Shown piece after piece: positions 1-9,363 of a stretch of 64,000 bases of DNA. The position numbers and the translations under genes were made by a program. The stretch's first letter is position 1; every line of letters starts with the position of its first letter. The notes beneath the pieces were generated by a model. It did not search any database. It saw nothing but the letters and a program-made list of their open reading frames with translations, and was not told the origin of the DNA. The DNA comes from Burkholderia sp. WAC0059 (GTDB lineage Bacteria; Pseudomonadota; Gammaproteobacteria; Burkholderiales; Burkholderiaceae): positions 1-64,000 of the forward strand of contig NZ_PNEO01000015.1 in assembly GCF_002870125.1 (NCBI RefSeq). The letters are read 5' to 3'.

Positions 1-143
1 AGGAAATGGTGATGCCGGGCGACAACGTGTCGATCACGGTGAAGCTGATTGCGCCGATCGCGATGGAAGAGGGCCTGCGCTTCGCGATCCGCGAAGGCGG
101 TCGTACCGTCGGCGCCGGTGTCGTCGCCAAAATCATCGAGTAA
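1..143 (+). CDS. tuf: Elongation factor Tu, C-terminal end (partial)
   Basis: The last 46 codons of EF-Tu, the GTPase that delivers aminoacyl-tRNA to the ribosome; the rest lies left of the window. The visible part is the end of beta-barrel domain 3, with the family hallmarks [27 protein letters not shown] and the terminal VAKIIE. Reading frame begins at base 3 and ends with TAA. Its place directly before rpsJ is the classic fusA-tuf-rpsJ order of the str/S10 junction, so this is probably one of two tuf copies. The identification is secure even from this fragment. Confidence 0.97.
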
Positions 144-315
144 AATCGCTGGTTTGCTGTTGCAGTAACCGATGTGCCCGGGGCCGGGCACGCGCTCCCA
201 GTCAGCGTGTTGGGGGGGGCGGCGCTTTAGCGCTTACTCCTGTCCCATGTCCGGCCCTACGCTCTTTTACTAGTCCGGCGGCGCAATGCCGCCTCGCTCT
301 TTCCAAGGAATTGTC
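144..315 (+). promoter_or_regulatory. tuf-rpsJ spacer with stacked hairpins (possible S10 leader)
   Basis: A 172-base spacer with three visible inverted repeats: GTGCCCG/CGGGCAC (174-191), GCGC/GCGC with loop TTTA (about 224-235), and GGCGGC/GCCGCC with a 5-base loop (277-293). There is also a run of eight G at 212-219. In E. coli the S10 leader binds L4 for autogenous control; whether this leader does so is inference. I see no strong sigma-70 promoter here, so rpsJ may be read from tuf. Confidence 0.4.
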
Positions 316-627
316 ATGCCGAACCAGAAAATCCGTATTCGCCTGAAGGCCTTCGACTACCGCCTGATCGACCAGTCGGCGGCTGAAATCGTCGAAACGG
401 CGAAGCGGACCGGCGCGATCGTCCGCGGCCCGGTGCCGCTGCCGACGCGCATCCAGCGTTTCGACATCCTGCGTTCGCCGCACGTCAACAAGACGTCGCG
501 CGATCAGCTCGAAATCCGTACCCACCTGCGCCTGATGGACATCGTCGACCCGACGGACAAGACCGTCGACGCGCTGATGAAGCTCGATCTGCCGGCCGGC
601 GTGGACGTCGAAATCAAGCTGCAATAA
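316..627 (+). CDS. rpsJ: 30S ribosomal protein S10
   Basis: Encodes S10 (103 residues, the same length as in E. coli), a 30S head protein that also serves as NusE in transcription antitermination with NusB. The start [19 protein letters not shown] and the motif [12 protein letters not shown] are diagnostic. The ATG at 316 is chosen because AAGGA at 305-309 sits six bases upstream; an in-frame ATG at 286 has no comparable ribosome site and would add ten foreign residues. First gene of the S10 group. Confidence 0.98.
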   Translation: MPNQKIRIRLKAFDYRLIDQSAAEIVETAKRTGAIVRGPVPLPTRIQRFDILRSPHVNKTSRDQLEIRTHLRLMDIVDPTDKTVDALMKLDLPAGVDVEIKLQ

Positions 628-677
628 GGCTTTGCGGCGATTCCGGGCTTCCCGGGTGCCGCTAAGTCTTTGATTGC

Positions 678-706
678 TTGCGGAAAACGAAAAGGCTCGC
701 TATACT
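678..706 (+). promoter_or_regulatory. Putative sigma-70 promoter ahead of rplC
   Basis: TTGCGG (678-683), a 17-base spacer and TATACT (701-706) make a good housekeeping promoter in the 234-base spacer between rpsJ and rplC. The expected start near 713 gives a leader of about 150 bases with a small GCGCA/TGCGC hairpin near 727-740. This would let rplC and downstream genes be transcribed independently of rpsJ. Confidence 0.6.
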
Positions 707-861
707 TGCAGTCTTTTCGCGCATTTGCGCAAAAAAGCCGGTGCGGATCGGGCCCGTTTCGTTTCAATTTCGGGCCTTTCCTGGCGGTCGTTTCGGCGAC
801 GCGGCGCACCGGCATTTTGTAAATCAGCCCCGACCAATCGCAGTCGGGAATGGAGAATACG

Positions 862-1521
862 ATGAGCCTTGGACTCGTAGGTCGCAAGGTTGGCATGACC
901 CGTATCTTCACGGCGGAAGGGGATTCGATCCCTGTCACCGTGCTGGACGTGTCCGACAACCGCGTGACGCAGATCAAGACTGTTGAAACCGACGGCTACA
1001 CGGCCGTTCAGGTTGCCTTCGGCACGCGCCGCGCTTCACGCGTGACGAAGCCGCTCGCAGGTCATCTCGCCAAAGCCGGTGTTCAGGCTGGCGAAATCCT
1101 CAAGGAATTCCGGATCGACGCCGAAAAGGCGGCCGCGCTCGCCGCGGGCACCGTGGTCGACGTGGATCTCTTCGAGGTGGGCCAGAAGGTCGACGTGCAA
1201 GGCGTGTCGATCGGTAAGGGCTACGCCGGTACCATCAAGCGCTACAACTTCAGCTCGGGTCGTGCCTCGCACGGTAACTCGAAGTCGCACAACGTGCCGG
1301 GTTCGATCGGTATGGCGCAGGATCCGGGTCGCGTGTTTCCCGGCAAGCGCATGACGGGTCACATGGGTGACGACACCGTCACCGTGCAAAACCTCGAGAT
1401 CGCCCGTATCGACGCGGAGCGCAAGCTGCTGCTCGTCAAGGGTGCCGTGCCGGGCGCGAAGGGCGGCAAGGTGTTCGTGACGCCGGCCGTGAAGGCCCGC
1501 GCGAAGAAAGGAGCCGAATAA
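862..1521 (+). CDS. rplC: 50S ribosomal protein L3
   Basis: L3 (219 residues; E. coli 209), an early assembly protein near the peptidyl-transferase centre. The start [16 protein letters not shown] and the central loop [18 protein letters not shown] are diagnostic; the Gln in GMAQDPG is the residue methylated by PrmB in E. coli. An ATG at 850 is in frame, but GGAG at 852-855, inside that extension, is the ribosome site for 862. The TAA stop shares its last base with the rplD start. Confidence 0.98.
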   Translation: MSLGLVGRKVGMTRIFTAEGDSIPVTVLDVSDNRVTQIKTVETDGYTAVQVAFGTRRASRVTKPLAGHLAKAGVQAGEILKEFRIDAEKAAALAAGTVVDVDLFEVGQKVDVQGVSIGKGYAGTIKRYNFSSGRASHGNSKSHNVPGSIGMAQDPGRVFPGKRMTGHMGDDTVTVQNLEIARIDAERKLLLVKGAVPGAKGGKVFVTPAVKARAKKGAE

Positions 1522-2141
1522 TGGAACTTAAGCTCCTCAATGCCAATGGCCAGGAAGGCGCTGCCGTCAACGCGTCGGACGTCGTGTTCGGCCGCGATTA
1601 CAACGAAGCGCTGATCCATCAGATCGTCGTCGCCTATCAGGCGAACGCCCGCAGCGGCAACCGCGCGCAGAAGGATCGCGAGCAGGTCAAGCACACGACC
1701 AAGAAGCCGTGGCGCCAGAAGGGCACGGGCCGCGCCCGCGCCGGTATGTCGTCGAGCCCGCTGTGGCGCGGCGGCGGCCGTATCTTCCCGAATTCGCCGG
1801 AAGAAAATTTCGCGCACAAGGTCAACAGGAAGATGCATCGCGCAGGCCTCTGCTCGATCTTCTCGCAACTGGCCCGCGAAGGCCGCATCTCGGTGGTCGA
1901 CGAGTTGACGCTCGAAGCGCCGAAGACGAAGCTGCTGGCCGAGAAATTCAAGGCCATGGGTCTCGATTCCGTGCTGGTCATTACCGACACGGTCGACGAG
2001 AACCTGTACCTCGCGTCGCGCAACCTCGCCCACGTGGCGGTTGTCGAGCCGCGTTACGCCGACCCGCTCTCGCTGATCTACTTCAAGAAGATTCTGATCA
2101 CGAAGGCCGCGGTCGCCCAGATCGAGGAGTTGCTGTCATGA
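1521..2141 (+). CDS. rplD: 50S ribosomal protein L4
   Basis: L4 (206 residues; E. coli 201), with a long basic extension lining the exit tunnel (about residues 45-80, containing [17 protein letters not shown]). In E. coli L4 also represses its own S10 operon. The start overlaps the rplC stop by one base (TAATG), and the stop overlaps rplW as ATGA, which points to translational coupling across rplC-rplD-rplW. Confidence 0.98.
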   Translation: MELKLLNANGQEGAAVNASDVVFGRDYNEALIHQIVVAYQANARSGNRAQKDREQVKHTTKKPWRQKGTGRARAGMSSSPLWRGGGRIFPNSPEENFAHKVNRKMHRAGLCSIFSQLAREGRISVVDELTLEAPKTKLLAEKFKAMGLDSVLVITDTVDENLYLASRNLAHVAVVEPRYADPLSLIYFKKILITKAAVAQIEELLS

Positions 2142-2452
2142 GCGGAATTCTCAAGAACGATCATCGTTTGATGCAGGTTCTGCTCGCGCCGGTGATCTCC
2201 GAAAAAGCGACGCTGGTGGCGGACAAGAACGAACAGGTCGTGTTCGAGGTCGCGCCGGACGCGACCAAGCCGGAGGTCAAGGCCGCCGTCGAGCTGCTGT
2301 TCAAGGTCGAAGTGAAGTCCGTGAACATTCTGGTCACGAAGGGCAAGAGCAAGCGCTTCGGCCGCTTCATGGGTCGCCGCAAGGACGTGAAGAAGGCGTA
2401 CGTCAGCCTGAAGCCCGGCCAGGAAATCAACTTTGAAGCGGAGGCCAAGTAA
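2138..2452 (+). CDS. rplW: 50S ribosomal protein L23
   Basis: L23 (104 residues; E. coli 100), at the tunnel exit, docking site for trigger factor and SRP. Recognised by [11 protein letters not shown] near the N terminus, [15 protein letters not shown] and the C-terminal [16 protein letters not shown]. The ATG at 2138 overlaps the rplD stop (ATGA). Confidence 0.97.
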   Translation: MSGILKNDHRLMQVLLAPVISEKATLVADKNEQVVFEVAPDATKPEVKAAVELLFKVEVKSVNILVTKGKSKRFGRFMGRRKDVKKAYVSLKPGQEINFEAEAK

Positions 2453-2454
2453 TC

Positions 2455-3282
2455 ATGGCAATCGTGAAAGTTAAGCCGACTTCGCCGGGTCGCCGCGCGA
2501 TGGTCAAGGTGGTCAACAAGGAACTGCACAAGGGCAAGCCGTTCGCGCCGCTCGTTTCTAAGCAGAGTTCGACCGCCGGCCGTAACAACAACGGCCACAT
2601 CACGACGCGTCACAAGGGTGGCGGTCACAAGCAGCACTACCGCGTGATCGATTTCCGTCGCACGAAGGACGGCATTCCGGCGAAGGTCGAGCGTCTCGAG
2701 TACGACCCGAACCGCAGCGCGAACATCGCGCTCGTGCTTTACGCCGATGGCGAGCGCCGCTACATCATCGCGCCGAAGGGCGTGACGGTGGGCCAGCAAC
2801 TGCTGTCGGGTTCGGAGGCGCCGATCCGCGTGGGTAATGCGCTGCCGATTCGCAACATTCCGGTCGGCACGACGATTCACTGTATCGAGATGCTGCCGGG
2901 CAAGGGCGCGCAAATGGCGCGTTCGGCCGGTACGTCGGCGATGCTGCTGGCGCGCGAAGGCACGTACGCTCAGGTGCGTCTGCGTTCGGGCGAAATCCGC
3001 CGCGTGCACGTCGAGTGCCGCGCGACGATCGGTGAAGTGGGCAACGAAGAGCACAGCCTGCGCCAGATCGGCAAGGCCGGCGCGAACCGCTGGCGCGGCA
3101 TTCGTCCGACCGTGCGTGGCGTGGCGATGAACCCGGTCGACCACCCGCACGGTGGCGGCGAAGGCAAGACCGCTGCAGGCCGCGATCCGGTGAGCCCGTG
3201 GGGCACGCCGACGAAGGGCTACCGCACCCGCAGCAACAAGCGCACGACGAGCATGATCGTCCAGCGCCGTCACAAGCGTTAA
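2455..3282 (+). CDS. rplB: 50S ribosomal protein L2
   Basis: L2 (275 residues; E. coli 273), required for subunit association and peptidyl transfer. Visible hallmarks are [13 protein letters not shown] near the start and the C-terminal [16 protein letters not shown] loop, which holds the conserved His implicated in peptidyl transferase function, followed by [13 protein letters not shown]. It begins two bases after the rplW stop, with its ribosome site (GGAGG) inside rplW. Confidence 0.98.
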   Translation: MAIVKVKPTSPGRRAMVKVVNKELHKGKPFAPLVSKQSSTAGRNNNGHITTRHKGGGHKQHYRVIDFRRTKDGIPAKVERLEYDPNRSANIALVLYADGERRYIIAPKGVTVGQQLLSGSEAPIRVGNALPIRNIPVGTTIHCIEMLPGKGAQMARSAGTSAMLLAREGTYAQVRLRSGEIRRVHVECRATIGEVGNEEHSLRQIGKAGANRWRGIRPTVRGVAMNPVDHPHGGGEGKTAAGRDPVSPWGTPTKGYRTRSNKRTTSMIVQRRHKR

Positions 3283-3291
3283 GGAGCAGCA

Positions 3292-3567
3292 ATGGCACGT
3301 TCTGTTAAAAAAGGTCCGTTCTGCGACGCCCATTTGCTGAAGAAGGTCGAGGCGGCTGCAGCATCGCGTGACAAGAAACCGATCAAGACCTGGTCGCGTC
3401 GTTCGACGATCCTGCCGGACTTCATCGGCCTGACGATCGCCGTGCACAACGGCCGTCAACACGTTCCGGTGTATATCTCGGAAAACATGGTCGGCCACAA
3501 GCTTGGCGAGTTCGCACTGACCCGTACGTTCAAGGGTCACGCGGCCGACAAGAAGGCCAAGAAATAA
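3292..3567 (+). CDS. rpsS: 30S ribosomal protein S19
   Basis: S19 (91 residues), a 30S head protein that forms a complex with S13 and contacts the A-site tRNA finger. Opens with [19 protein letters not shown] and carries the family motifs [17 protein letters not shown] and [22 protein letters not shown] precedes the ATG at the standard distance. Confidence 0.98.
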
Positions 3568-3579
3568 GGGGCAATCAAG

Positions 3580-3909
3580 ATGGAAGTGAAAGCAATTCAT
3601 CGCGGTGCCCGCATCTCGGCGCAGAAGACGCGCCTTGTGGCTGACCAGATTCGCGGTTTGCCGGTCGACAAGGCGCTGAACGTTCTGACGTTCTCGCCGA
3701 AGAAGGCGGCTGGCATCGTGAAGAAGGTTGTGCTCTCGGCGATCGCGAATGCCGAGCACAACGAGGGCGCCGACATCGACGAGCTCAGGATCAAGAGCAT
3801 CTTCGTCGACAAGGCTGCATCGCTCAAGCGGTTCACCGCGCGTGCGAAGGGCCGTGGCAACCGCATCGAGAAACAATCCTGTCACATCACCGTGACGGTC
3901 GGTAACTAA
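3580..3909 (+). CDS. rplV: 50S ribosomal protein L22
   Basis: L22 (109 residues), whose long beta-hairpin lines the nascent-peptide tunnel at the macrolide site. Motifs: [20 protein letters not shown] at the start and the hairpin region [17 protein letters not shown] near residues 80-96, ending SCHITVTVG. It follows rpsS by 12 bases and precedes rpsC by 11. Confidence 0.98.
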   Translation: MEVKAIHRGARISAQKTRLVADQIRGLPVDKALNVLTFSPKKAAGIVKKVVLSAIANAEHNEGADIDELRIKSIFVDKAASLKRFTARAKGRGNRIEKQSCHITVTVGN

Positions 3910-3920
3910 GGGAGCCTACG

Positions 3921-4706
3921 ATGGGACAGAAAATTCACCCGACCGGCTTCCGTCTGGCCGTCAGCCGCAATTGGGCTTCGCGCTGGTACGCGAACAACAA
4001 CAATTTCGCGGCGATGCTGAAGGAAGACATCGGCGTTCGCGAGTACCTGAAGAAGAAGCTGAAGAACGCTTCGGTGGGTCGCGTCGTGATCGAGCGTCCG
4101 GCCAAGAACGCGCGCATCACGATTTACAGCTCGCGTCCGGGCGTCGTGATCGGCAAGAAGGGCGAGGACATCGAACTGTTGAAGCTGGAACTGCAACGCC
4201 GCATGGGCGTGCCGGTCCACGTCAACATCGAGGAAATCCGCAAGCCGGAAACCGATGCGCAACTGATCGCCGATTCGATCACGCAGCAACTCGAGCGCCG
4301 GATCATGTTCCGTCGCGCGATGAAGCGCGCGATGCAGAACGCGATGCGTCTGGGTGCCCAGGGCATCAAGATCATGAGCGCGGGCCGTCTGAACGGCATC
4401 GAAATCGCCCGTACCGAGTGGTACCGCGAAGGCCGCGTGCCGCTGCATACGCTGCGCGCGGACATCGACTACGCGACCTCGGAAGCGAAGACGACGTACG
4501 GCATCATCGGTGTCAAGGTGTGGGTCTACAAGGGCGATACGCTCGGCCGCAACGACGCCCCGGTGGTGGAAGAAGTCGCCGAAGAAAAGCGTCCGCGCCG
4601 CAATGCCCGTCCGGGCGAGCGTCGCGGTCGTGGCGATGCTGCTCCGGGCGCCCGTCGCGGCGCTCCGCGTCGCGGCGGTGCCGGCGATGGCAAGACTGGA
4701 GAATAA
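3921..4706 (+). CDS. rpsC: 30S ribosomal protein S3 with Arg/Gly-rich tail
   Basis: S3, at the mRNA entry channel, with helicase activity together with S4 and S5. The N-terminal KH type-2 domain is visible around [16 protein letters not shown] (about residues 70-86) and the S3 C-terminal domain around [20 protein letters not shown]. The protein is 261 residues against 233 in E. coli. The extra 30-40 residues form an Arg/Gly/Ala-rich tail ([19 protein letters not shown]). A basic tail of this kind is, to my knowledge, common in Burkholderia S3. Confidence 0.98.
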   Translation: MGQKIHPTGFRLAVSRNWASRWYANNNNFAAMLKEDIGVREYLKKKLKNASVGRVVIERPAKNARITIYSSRPGVVIGKKGEDIELLKLELQRRMGVPVHVNIEEIRKPETDAQLIADSITQQLERRIMFRRAMKRAMQNAMRLGAQGIKIMSAGRLNGIEIARTEWYREGRVPLHTLRADIDYATSEAKTTYGIIGVKVWVYKGDTLGRNDAPVVEEVAEEKRPRRNARPGERRGRGDAAPGARRGAPRRGGAGDGKTGE

Positions 4707-4708
4707 CG

Positions 4709-5125
4709 ATGCTGCAACCGAAACGCAGGAAGTATCGCAAAGAGCAGAAAGGCCGCAACACCGGCGTCGCGACGCGCGGCAATGCCGTCTCGTTCGGTGA
4801 ATTCGGCCTGAAGGCGATCGGTCGCGGCCGTCTGACCGCGCGCCAGATCGAGGCGGCGCGTCGTGCCATGACGCGTCACATCAAGCGCGGCGGCCGTATC
4901 TGGATTCGCATTTTCCCGGACAAGCCGATTTCGCAGAAGCCGGCCGAAGTGCGGATGGGTAACGGTAAGGGTAACCCCGAGTACTACGTCGCCGAGATCC
5001 AACCGGGCAAGATGCTGTATGAAATGGATGGCGTGACCGAAGAACTGGCCCGTGAAGCGTTCCGTCTGGCTGCAGCGAAGCTGCCGCTGAAGACGGTCTT
5101 CATGGTTCGCCAGCTCGGCGCCTAA
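4709..5125 (+). CDS. rplP: 50S ribosomal protein L16
   Basis: L16 (138 residues; E. coli 136), which helps position A-site tRNA and is essential for late 50S assembly. Starts [17 protein letters not shown]; contains [20 protein letters not shown] and [18 protein letters not shown]. The start lies two bases past the rpsC stop, its ribosome site (GGAG) lying inside rpsC. Arg in the conserved [14 protein letters not shown] loop is a hydroxylation target (RoxA/YcfD) in E. coli. Confidence 0.98.
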   Translation: MLQPKRRKYRKEQKGRNTGVATRGNAVSFGEFGLKAIGRGRLTARQIEAARRAMTRHIKRGGRIWIRIFPDKPISQKPAEVRMGNGKGNPEYYVAEIQPGKMLYEMDGVTEELAREAFRLAAAKLPLKTVFMVRQLGA

Positions 5126-5135
5126 GGAGTAGATG

Positions 5136-5330
5136 ATGAAGGCTTCCGAACTTCACCAGAAAGACAAGGCCGCGCTGAACAAAGAGCTGTCGGACCTTTT
5201 GAAGGCGCAATTCGGCCTGCGCATGCAGCTCGCGACCCAGCAGCTCACGAACACGAGCCAGCTGAAGAAGGTTCGTCGCGACATCGCACGTGTGCGGACC
5301 GTCCTGACTGAGAAGGCGAACCAGAAATGA
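5136..5330 (+). CDS. rpmC: 50S ribosomal protein L29
   Basis: L29 (64 residues), a small helical protein beside L23 at the tunnel exit. [18 protein letters not shown] and the C-terminal [15 protein letters not shown] are typical. Two adjacent ATGs (5133, 5136) occur; 5136 is chosen since AAGGAG (5124-5129) then sits six bases away. The stop overlaps the rpsQ start (ATGA). Confidence 0.96.
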   Translation: MKASELHQKDKAALNKELSDLLKAQFGLRMQLATQQLTNTSQLKKVRRDIARVRTVLTEKANQK

Positions 5331-5599
5331 ACGATAGCGTGAAAACCTCGCTCAAGCGGACGCTGGTCGGCAAGGTCGTCAGCAACAAGATGGACAAGAC
5401 CGTCACCGTGCTCGTCGAGCGCCGCGTGAAGCACCCGATCTACGGCAAGTACGTCGTGCAGTCGAAGAAGTATCACGCGCACGACGAAACGAACACCTAC
5501 AACGAGGGTGATCTCGTCGAAATCCAGGAAACGCGTCCGGTTTCGAAGACGAAGGCCTGGGCGGTGTCGCGTCTCGTCGAAGCAGCCCGCGTGATCTGA
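5327..5599 (+). CDS. rpsQ: 30S ribosomal protein S17
   Basis: S17 (90 residues; E. coli 84), an OB-fold primary 16S rRNA binder. Family motifs: [20 protein letters not shown] and [19 protein letters not shown]. It overlaps rpmC by four bases. This is the last gene of the S10 group; a 327-base spacer follows. Confidence 0.98.
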   Translation: MNDSVKTSLKRTLVGKVVSNKMDKTVTVLVERRVKHPIYGKYVVQSKKYHAHDETNTYNEGDLVEIQETRPVSKTKAWAVSRLVEAARVI

Positions 5600-5646
5600 G
5601 GGTTGTCCCGGCGGTAGAAGTTGTTGAAATTGCAGTAGATGCATGC

Positions 5647-5674
5647 TTGCAAGACCGGGATTCTCTGCTATAAT
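5647..5674 (+). promoter_or_regulatory. Putative spc-operon promoter (rplN)
   Basis: TTGCAA (5647-5652), a 16-base spacer and a perfect TATAAT (5669-5674). It is the only strong sigma-70 match in the spacer and lies where the spc operon promoter is expected. Its spacer and -10 region are embedded in a perfect 12-base inverted repeat. Confidence 0.7.
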
Positions 5675-5683
5675 CCCGGTCTT
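5651..5683 (+). repeat. Perfect 12-bp inverted repeat over the spc promoter
   Basis: AAGACCGGGATT (5651-5662) and AATCCCGGTCTT (5672-5683) are exact inverted copies separated by nine bases that include the start of the -10 box. On DNA it could be an operator. In read-through RNA from the S10 operon it would form a 12-base-pair stem, but only CCCTCTTTG follows, a poor U-tract for an intrinsic terminator. Confidence 0.75.
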
Positions 5684-5926
5684 CCCTCTTTGTGGGCCTG
5701 CCGCTGGCAACACGGCGGATCAGCCCGGTGGAGGGGGAGCGCGGTTCGGGCGCCTGCCCGCGGCCGTCAGGATTCACCGGAAGGCGATGGCCGGTTTCGT
5801 TTGCTGTCGCTGCTGTTCTAACCCAAGCGGCTGAGCAGTCGTTCAAAAGGCGGCGCGGCTGACGGGACCAAGACTGACCGGGTGCGCCATGGTGGTGCGA
5901 CCGGATTAAGTTGGGAAATGTAAACC

Positions 5927-6295
5927 ATGATCCAGACCGAAACTCGGCTTGAAGTGGCCGACAACACGGGTGCGCGTGAAGTCATGTGCATCAAGGTGCT
6001 CGGCGGCTCGAAGCGTCGTTATGCCAGCATCGGCGACATCATCAAGGTGAGCGTCAAAGAGGCAACGCCGCGTGGGCGCGTGAAGAAGGGCGAAATCTAC
6101 AACGCCGTGGTGGTTCGCACCGCCAAGGGCGTGCGCCGCCAGGACGGCTCGCTGATCAAGTTCGATGGCAACGCCGCCGTGCTTTTGAATAACAAGCTCG
6201 AGCCTATCGGCACCCGCATCTTCGGGCCGGTGACGCGTGAGCTGCGCAGCGAACGGTTCATGAAGATCGTCTCGCTCGCGCCGGAAGTGCTGTAA
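5927..6295 (+). CDS. rplN: 50S ribosomal protein L14
   Basis: L14 (122 residues), at the subunit interface and the binding site of the silencing factor RsfS. Starts [20 protein letters not shown]; contains [20 protein letters not shown] and the terminal [12 protein letters not shown]. First gene of the spc group. Only a weak GGGA ribosome site precedes it. Confidence 0.98.
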   Translation: MIQTETRLEVADNTGAREVMCIKVLGGSKRRYASIGDIIKVSVKEATPRGRVKKGEIYNAVVVRTAKGVRRQDGSLIKFDGNAAVLLNNKLEPIGTRIFGPVTRELRSERFMKIVSLAPEVL

Positions 6296-6304
6296 GGAGT
6301 CGCG

Positions 6305-6613
6305 ATGAACAAGATTCGCAAGGGTGACGAAGTCATCGTCACGACCGGCAAGGACAAGGGCAAGCGCGGTGTTGTGCTGGCCGTTGGCGAAGAGCGTGTG
6401 ACCGTCGAGGGCATCAACATCGCGAAGAAGCACGTGAAGCCGAACCCGATGAAGGGTACGACGGGCGGCGTGGAAGCGAAGACGATGCCGCTGCATATCT
6501 CGAACGTCGCGCTGGTCGACGCGAACGGCAAGCCGTCGCGTGTCGGCATCAAGGTCGAAGGGGGCAAGAAGGTGCGCTTCCTGAAGACGACCGGTGCCGT
6601 CGTTGGCGCCTGA
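6305..6613 (+). CDS. rplX: 50S ribosomal protein L24
   Basis: L24 (102 residues), one of the two 50S assembly initiators. The KOW motif is plain near the start ([20 protein letters not shown]), followed by [21 protein letters not shown] is seven bases before the ATG. Confidence 0.98.
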   Translation: MNKIRKGDEVIVTTGKDKGKRGVVLAVGEERVTVEGINIAKKHVKPNPMKGTTGGVEAKTMPLHISNVALVDANGKPSRVGIKVEGGKKVRFLKTTGAVVGA

Positions 6614-6629
6614 CGCTGCGGAGTAAAAA

Positions 6630-7169
6630 ATGGCACGTTTGCAAGAATTTTACAAAGAGAAGGTCGTTCCCGGCCTGATCGAGAAGTTCGGTTACAAGTC
6701 GGTCATGGAAGTGCCGCGCATCACCAAGATCACCCTGAATATGGGTCTTGGCGAAGCCGTCGCCGACAAGAAGGTGATCGAGAACGCCGTGGGCGACCTG
6801 ACGAAGATCGCGGGCCAGAAGCCCGTCGTGACGAAGGCCCGCAAGGCCATCGCCGGCTTCAAGATCCGCCAGGGCTACCCGATCGGCGCGATGGTGACGC
6901 TGCGCGGCAACCGGATGTACGAATTTCTCGACCGTTTCGTGACGGTCGCGCTGCCTCGCGTGCGCGACTTCCGCGGTGTGTCGGGTCGTGCGTTCGACGG
7001 TCGTGGCAACTACAACATCGGCGTGAAAGAGCAGATCATTTTCCCCGAAATCGACTACGACAAGATCGACGCGCTGCGTGGGCTGAACATCAGCATCACG
7101 ACGACCGCGAAGACCGACGACGAAGCCAAGGCCCTGCTCGCCAGCTTCAAGTTCCCGTTCAGAAACTGA
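6630..7169 (+). CDS. rplE: 50S ribosomal protein L5
   Basis: L5 (179 residues, same as E. coli), binds 5S rRNA and contacts P-site tRNA. Motifs: [46 protein letters not shown] and the C-terminal [20 protein letters not shown]. Ribosome site GGAG precedes the ATG. Confidence 0.98.
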   Translation: MARLQEFYKEKVVPGLIEKFGYKSVMEVPRITKITLNMGLGEAVADKKVIENAVGDLTKIAGQKPVVTKARKAIAGFKIRQGYPIGAMVTLRGNRMYEFLDRFVTVALPRVRDFRGVSGRAFDGRGNYNIGVKEQIIFPEIDYDKIDALRGLNISITTTAKTDDEAKALLASFKFPFRN

Positions 7170-7176
7170 GGTTACC

Positions 7177-7482
7177 GTGGCTAAACTGGCACTGATCGAA
7201 CGTGAAAAGAAGCGCGCCCGTCTGGCAGCGAAGTACGCGCCGAAGCGCGCCGCGCTGAAGGCGGTCATCGACGACCAAAGCAAGTCGGAAGAAGAGCGCT
7301 ACGCAGCTCGCCTCGAGCTGCAACAATTGCCGCGTAATGCGAACCCGACCCGCAAGCGTAATCGCTGCGCGATCACGGGTCGTCCGCGCGGCACGTTCCG
7401 CAAATTCGGACTCGCGCGCAACAAGATTCGCGAAATCGCGTTCCGCGGCGAAATCCCCGGCGTCACCAAGGCGAGCTGGTAA
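7177..7482 (+). CDS. rpsN: 30S ribosomal protein S14 (zinc-independent form)
   Basis: S14 (101 residues), in the 30S head. The C-terminal half reads [19 protein letters not shown] and lacks the paired CxxC motifs of the short zinc-binding form, so this is the long zinc-independent type. It starts with GTG at 7177, behind a GAGG ribosome site that overlaps the rplE stop; no ATG gives the conserved [13 protein letters not shown] start. Confidence 0.97.
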   Translation: MAKLALIEREKKRARLAAKYAPKRAALKAVIDDQSKSEEERYAARLELQQLPRNANPTRKRNRCAITGRPRGTFRKFGLARNKIREIAFRGEIPGVTKASW

Positions 7483-7496
7483 TAGGAGAAGCGTAA

Positions 7497-7892
7497 ATGA
7501 GCATGAGTGATCCTATCGCCGATATGCTGACTCGCATCCGCAATGCGCAGATGGTCGAGAAAGTTACGGTTACGATGCCCTCGTCGAAGGTCAAGGTCGC
7601 GATCGCGCAGGTCCTGAAGGACGAAGGCTATATCGAAGATTTCGCGGTGAAGACCGAAGGCGCGAAGTCGGAATTGAACATCGCGTTGAAGTACTACGCC
7701 GGTCGCCCCGTCATCGAGCGCCTTGAGCGCGTCTCGAAGCCGGGTCTGCGCGTGTACCGCGGTCGCAACGACATTCCGCAGGTCATGAACGGCCTCGGTG
7801 TGGCGATCGTTTCGACGCCCAAGGGTGTGATGACGGACCGCAAGGCGCGCGCGACTGGCGTGGGCGGTGAAGTCATCTGCTACGTCGCCTAA
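7497..7892 (+). CDS. rpsH: 30S ribosomal protein S8
   Basis: S8 (131 residues; E. coli 130), a primary 16S rRNA binder that in E. coli represses spc translation by binding the rplE leader. Starts [18 protein letters not shown]; ends with the signature [26 protein letters not shown] region. AGGAG precedes the ATG. Confidence 0.98.
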   Translation: MSMSDPIADMLTRIRNAQMVEKVTVTMPSSKVKVAIAQVLKDEGYIEDFAVKTEGAKSELNIALKYYAGRPVIERLERVSKPGLRVYRGRNDIPQVMNGLGVAIVSTPKGVMTDRKARATGVGGEVICYVA

Positions 7893-7910
7893 GGCCGAAG
7901 GAGAGGAAAG

Positions 7911-8441
7911 ATGTCTCGAGTAGGTAAAAGCCCGATCGCGCTGCAAGGCGCCGAGGTGGCCCTGAGCGACGCAAGCATCACTGTCAAGGGCCCGCTGGGT
8001 ACGATTTCGCAGGCGTTGAACCGTCTCGTGAAGGTGGTGAACGACAGCGGCGTGCTGAAGTTCGAGCCCGTCGACGAGAGCCGGGAAGCAAATGCGATGT
8101 CGGGCACGATGCGCGCGCTCGTCGCGAACATGGTGCAAGGCGTGACGAAGGGTTTCGAGCGCAAGCTGACGCTGGTTGGCGTCGGCTACCGTGCGCAGGC
8201 GCAGGGCGACAAGCTGAATCTGTCGCTGGGTTTCTCGCACCCGGTGGTGCACCAGATGCCGCAAGGCGTGAAGGCCGAAACCCCGTCTCAAACCGAAATC
8301 GTGATCAAGGGGATCGACAAGCAGCAGGTCGGCCAAGTTGCCGCGGAAGTGCGCGGTTACCGTCCGCCCGAGCCCTACAAGGGCAAGGGCGTGCGCTATG
8401 CCGACGAAGTCGTGATCCTCAAGGAAACGAAGAAGAAGTAA
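7911..8441 (+). CDS. rplF: 50S ribosomal protein L6
   Basis: L6 (176 residues), near the factor-binding site and sarcin-ricin loop. Starts [16 protein letters not shown]; the C-terminal [19 protein letters not shown] and [15 protein letters not shown] are the family signature. AAGGAGAGG lies ahead of the ATG. Confidence 0.98.
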   Translation: MSRVGKSPIALQGAEVALSDASITVKGPLGTISQALNRLVKVVNDSGVLKFEPVDESREANAMSGTMRALVANMVQGVTKGFERKLTLVGVGYRAQAQGDKLNLSLGFSHPVVHQMPQGVKAETPSQTEIVIKGIDKQQVGQVAAEVRGYRPPEPYKGKGVRYADEVVILKETKKK

Positions 8442-8453
8442 GGGTGCGCAATC

Positions 8454-8819
8454 ATGGATAAGACTCAATCTCGCCTGCGCCGCGCTCGTCAGACGCGTCT
8501 CAAGATCGCTGAGCTGCAGGTCGCGCGTCTCGCCGTGCACCGCACGAACACGCACATTTATGCGCAGGTGTTCTCGCCGTGTGGCACGAAGGTGCTCGCC
8601 AGCGCATCGACGCTCGAAGCCGAAGTGCGCGCGCAACTGGCCGACAAGACAGGCAAGGGCGGCAACGTCGCCGCTGCCACGCTGATCGGCAAGCGCATCG
8701 CAGAAAAGGCCAAGGCCGCCGGCATCGAATCCGTCGCCTTCGACCGCTCGGGTTTTCGCTACCACGGCCGCGTGAAAGCGCTGGCTGACGCGGCGCGCGA
8801 AGCCGGGCTCAAGTTCTAA
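8454..8819 (+). CDS. rplR: 50S ribosomal protein L18
   Basis: L18 (121 residues), mediates 5S rRNA attachment. Recognised by the basic N terminus [27 protein letters not shown] and the C-terminal [24 protein letters not shown] signature. Confidence 0.97.
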   Translation: MDKTQSRLRRARQTRLKIAELQVARLAVHRTNTHIYAQVFSPCGTKVLASASTLEAEVRAQLADKTGKGGNVAAATLIGKRIAEKAKAAGIESVAFDRSGFRYHGRVKALADAAREAGLKF

Positions 8820-8833
8820 GGAAGGAATTCGTC

Positions 8834-9352
8834 ATGGCAAAGATGCAAGCGAAAGTTCAGGCTGACGAGCGCGACGACGGCCTTCGCGAAAAGATGATTT
8901 CGGTCAATCGCGTGACCAAGGTGGTGAAGGGCGGCCGGATTCTCGGTTTCGCCGCGCTGACCGTGGTGGGCGATGGCGACGGCCGCGTCGGCATGGGCAA
9001 GGGCAAGGCGAAGGAAGTGCCGGTTGCCGTCCAGAAGGCGATGGAGCAGGCCCGCCGCAACATGTTCAAGGTGCCGCTGAAGAACGGTACGCTGCAGCAT
9101 GAAGTGCACGGCAAGCACGGCGCCTCGGTGGTGATGCTCGCGCCGGCGAAGGACGGTACGGGCGTGATCGCCGGCGGCCCGATGCGCGCGGTGTTCGACG
9201 TGATGGGCGTGCAGAACGTCGTGGCGAAGAGCCACGGTTCGACGAATCCCTACAACCTCGTTCGTGCGACGCTCGACGGCCTGCGCAAGCAGTCCACGCC
9301 GGCTGACATCGCCGCGAAGCGTGGCAAGTCCGTCGAAGAAATTCTGGGCTAA
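8834..9352 (+). CDS. rpsE: 30S ribosomal protein S5
   Basis: S5 (172 residues; E. coli 166), decoding-fidelity protein at the mRNA entry. The double-stranded-RNA-binding N domain shows [16 protein letters not shown] sequence (here [19 protein letters not shown]) and [15 protein letters not shown]; the C-terminal half has [20 protein letters not shown]. Ribosome site AAGGAA precedes the ATG. Confidence 0.98.
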
Positions 9353-9363
9353 GGGTGGCCACC

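Larger units (their letters stand above)
5600..5926 (+). other. Spacer between the S10 and spc groups
   Basis: A 327-base gap without a credible gene. It holds the promoter and perfect inverted repeat described separately (5647-5683), so RNA started there would carry a leader of about 245 bases before rplN. The rest is GC-rich and I see no T-tract terminator. The short open frames (about 60 codons at 5639-5834) lack ribosome sites and homology and are not called. Confidence 0.6.

Noticed and set aside
2161..3885. A 574-codon - strand frame opposite rplW-rplV
   Set aside because: Antisense to four certain ribosomal protein genes; the composition is that of reverse-read GC-biased codons.
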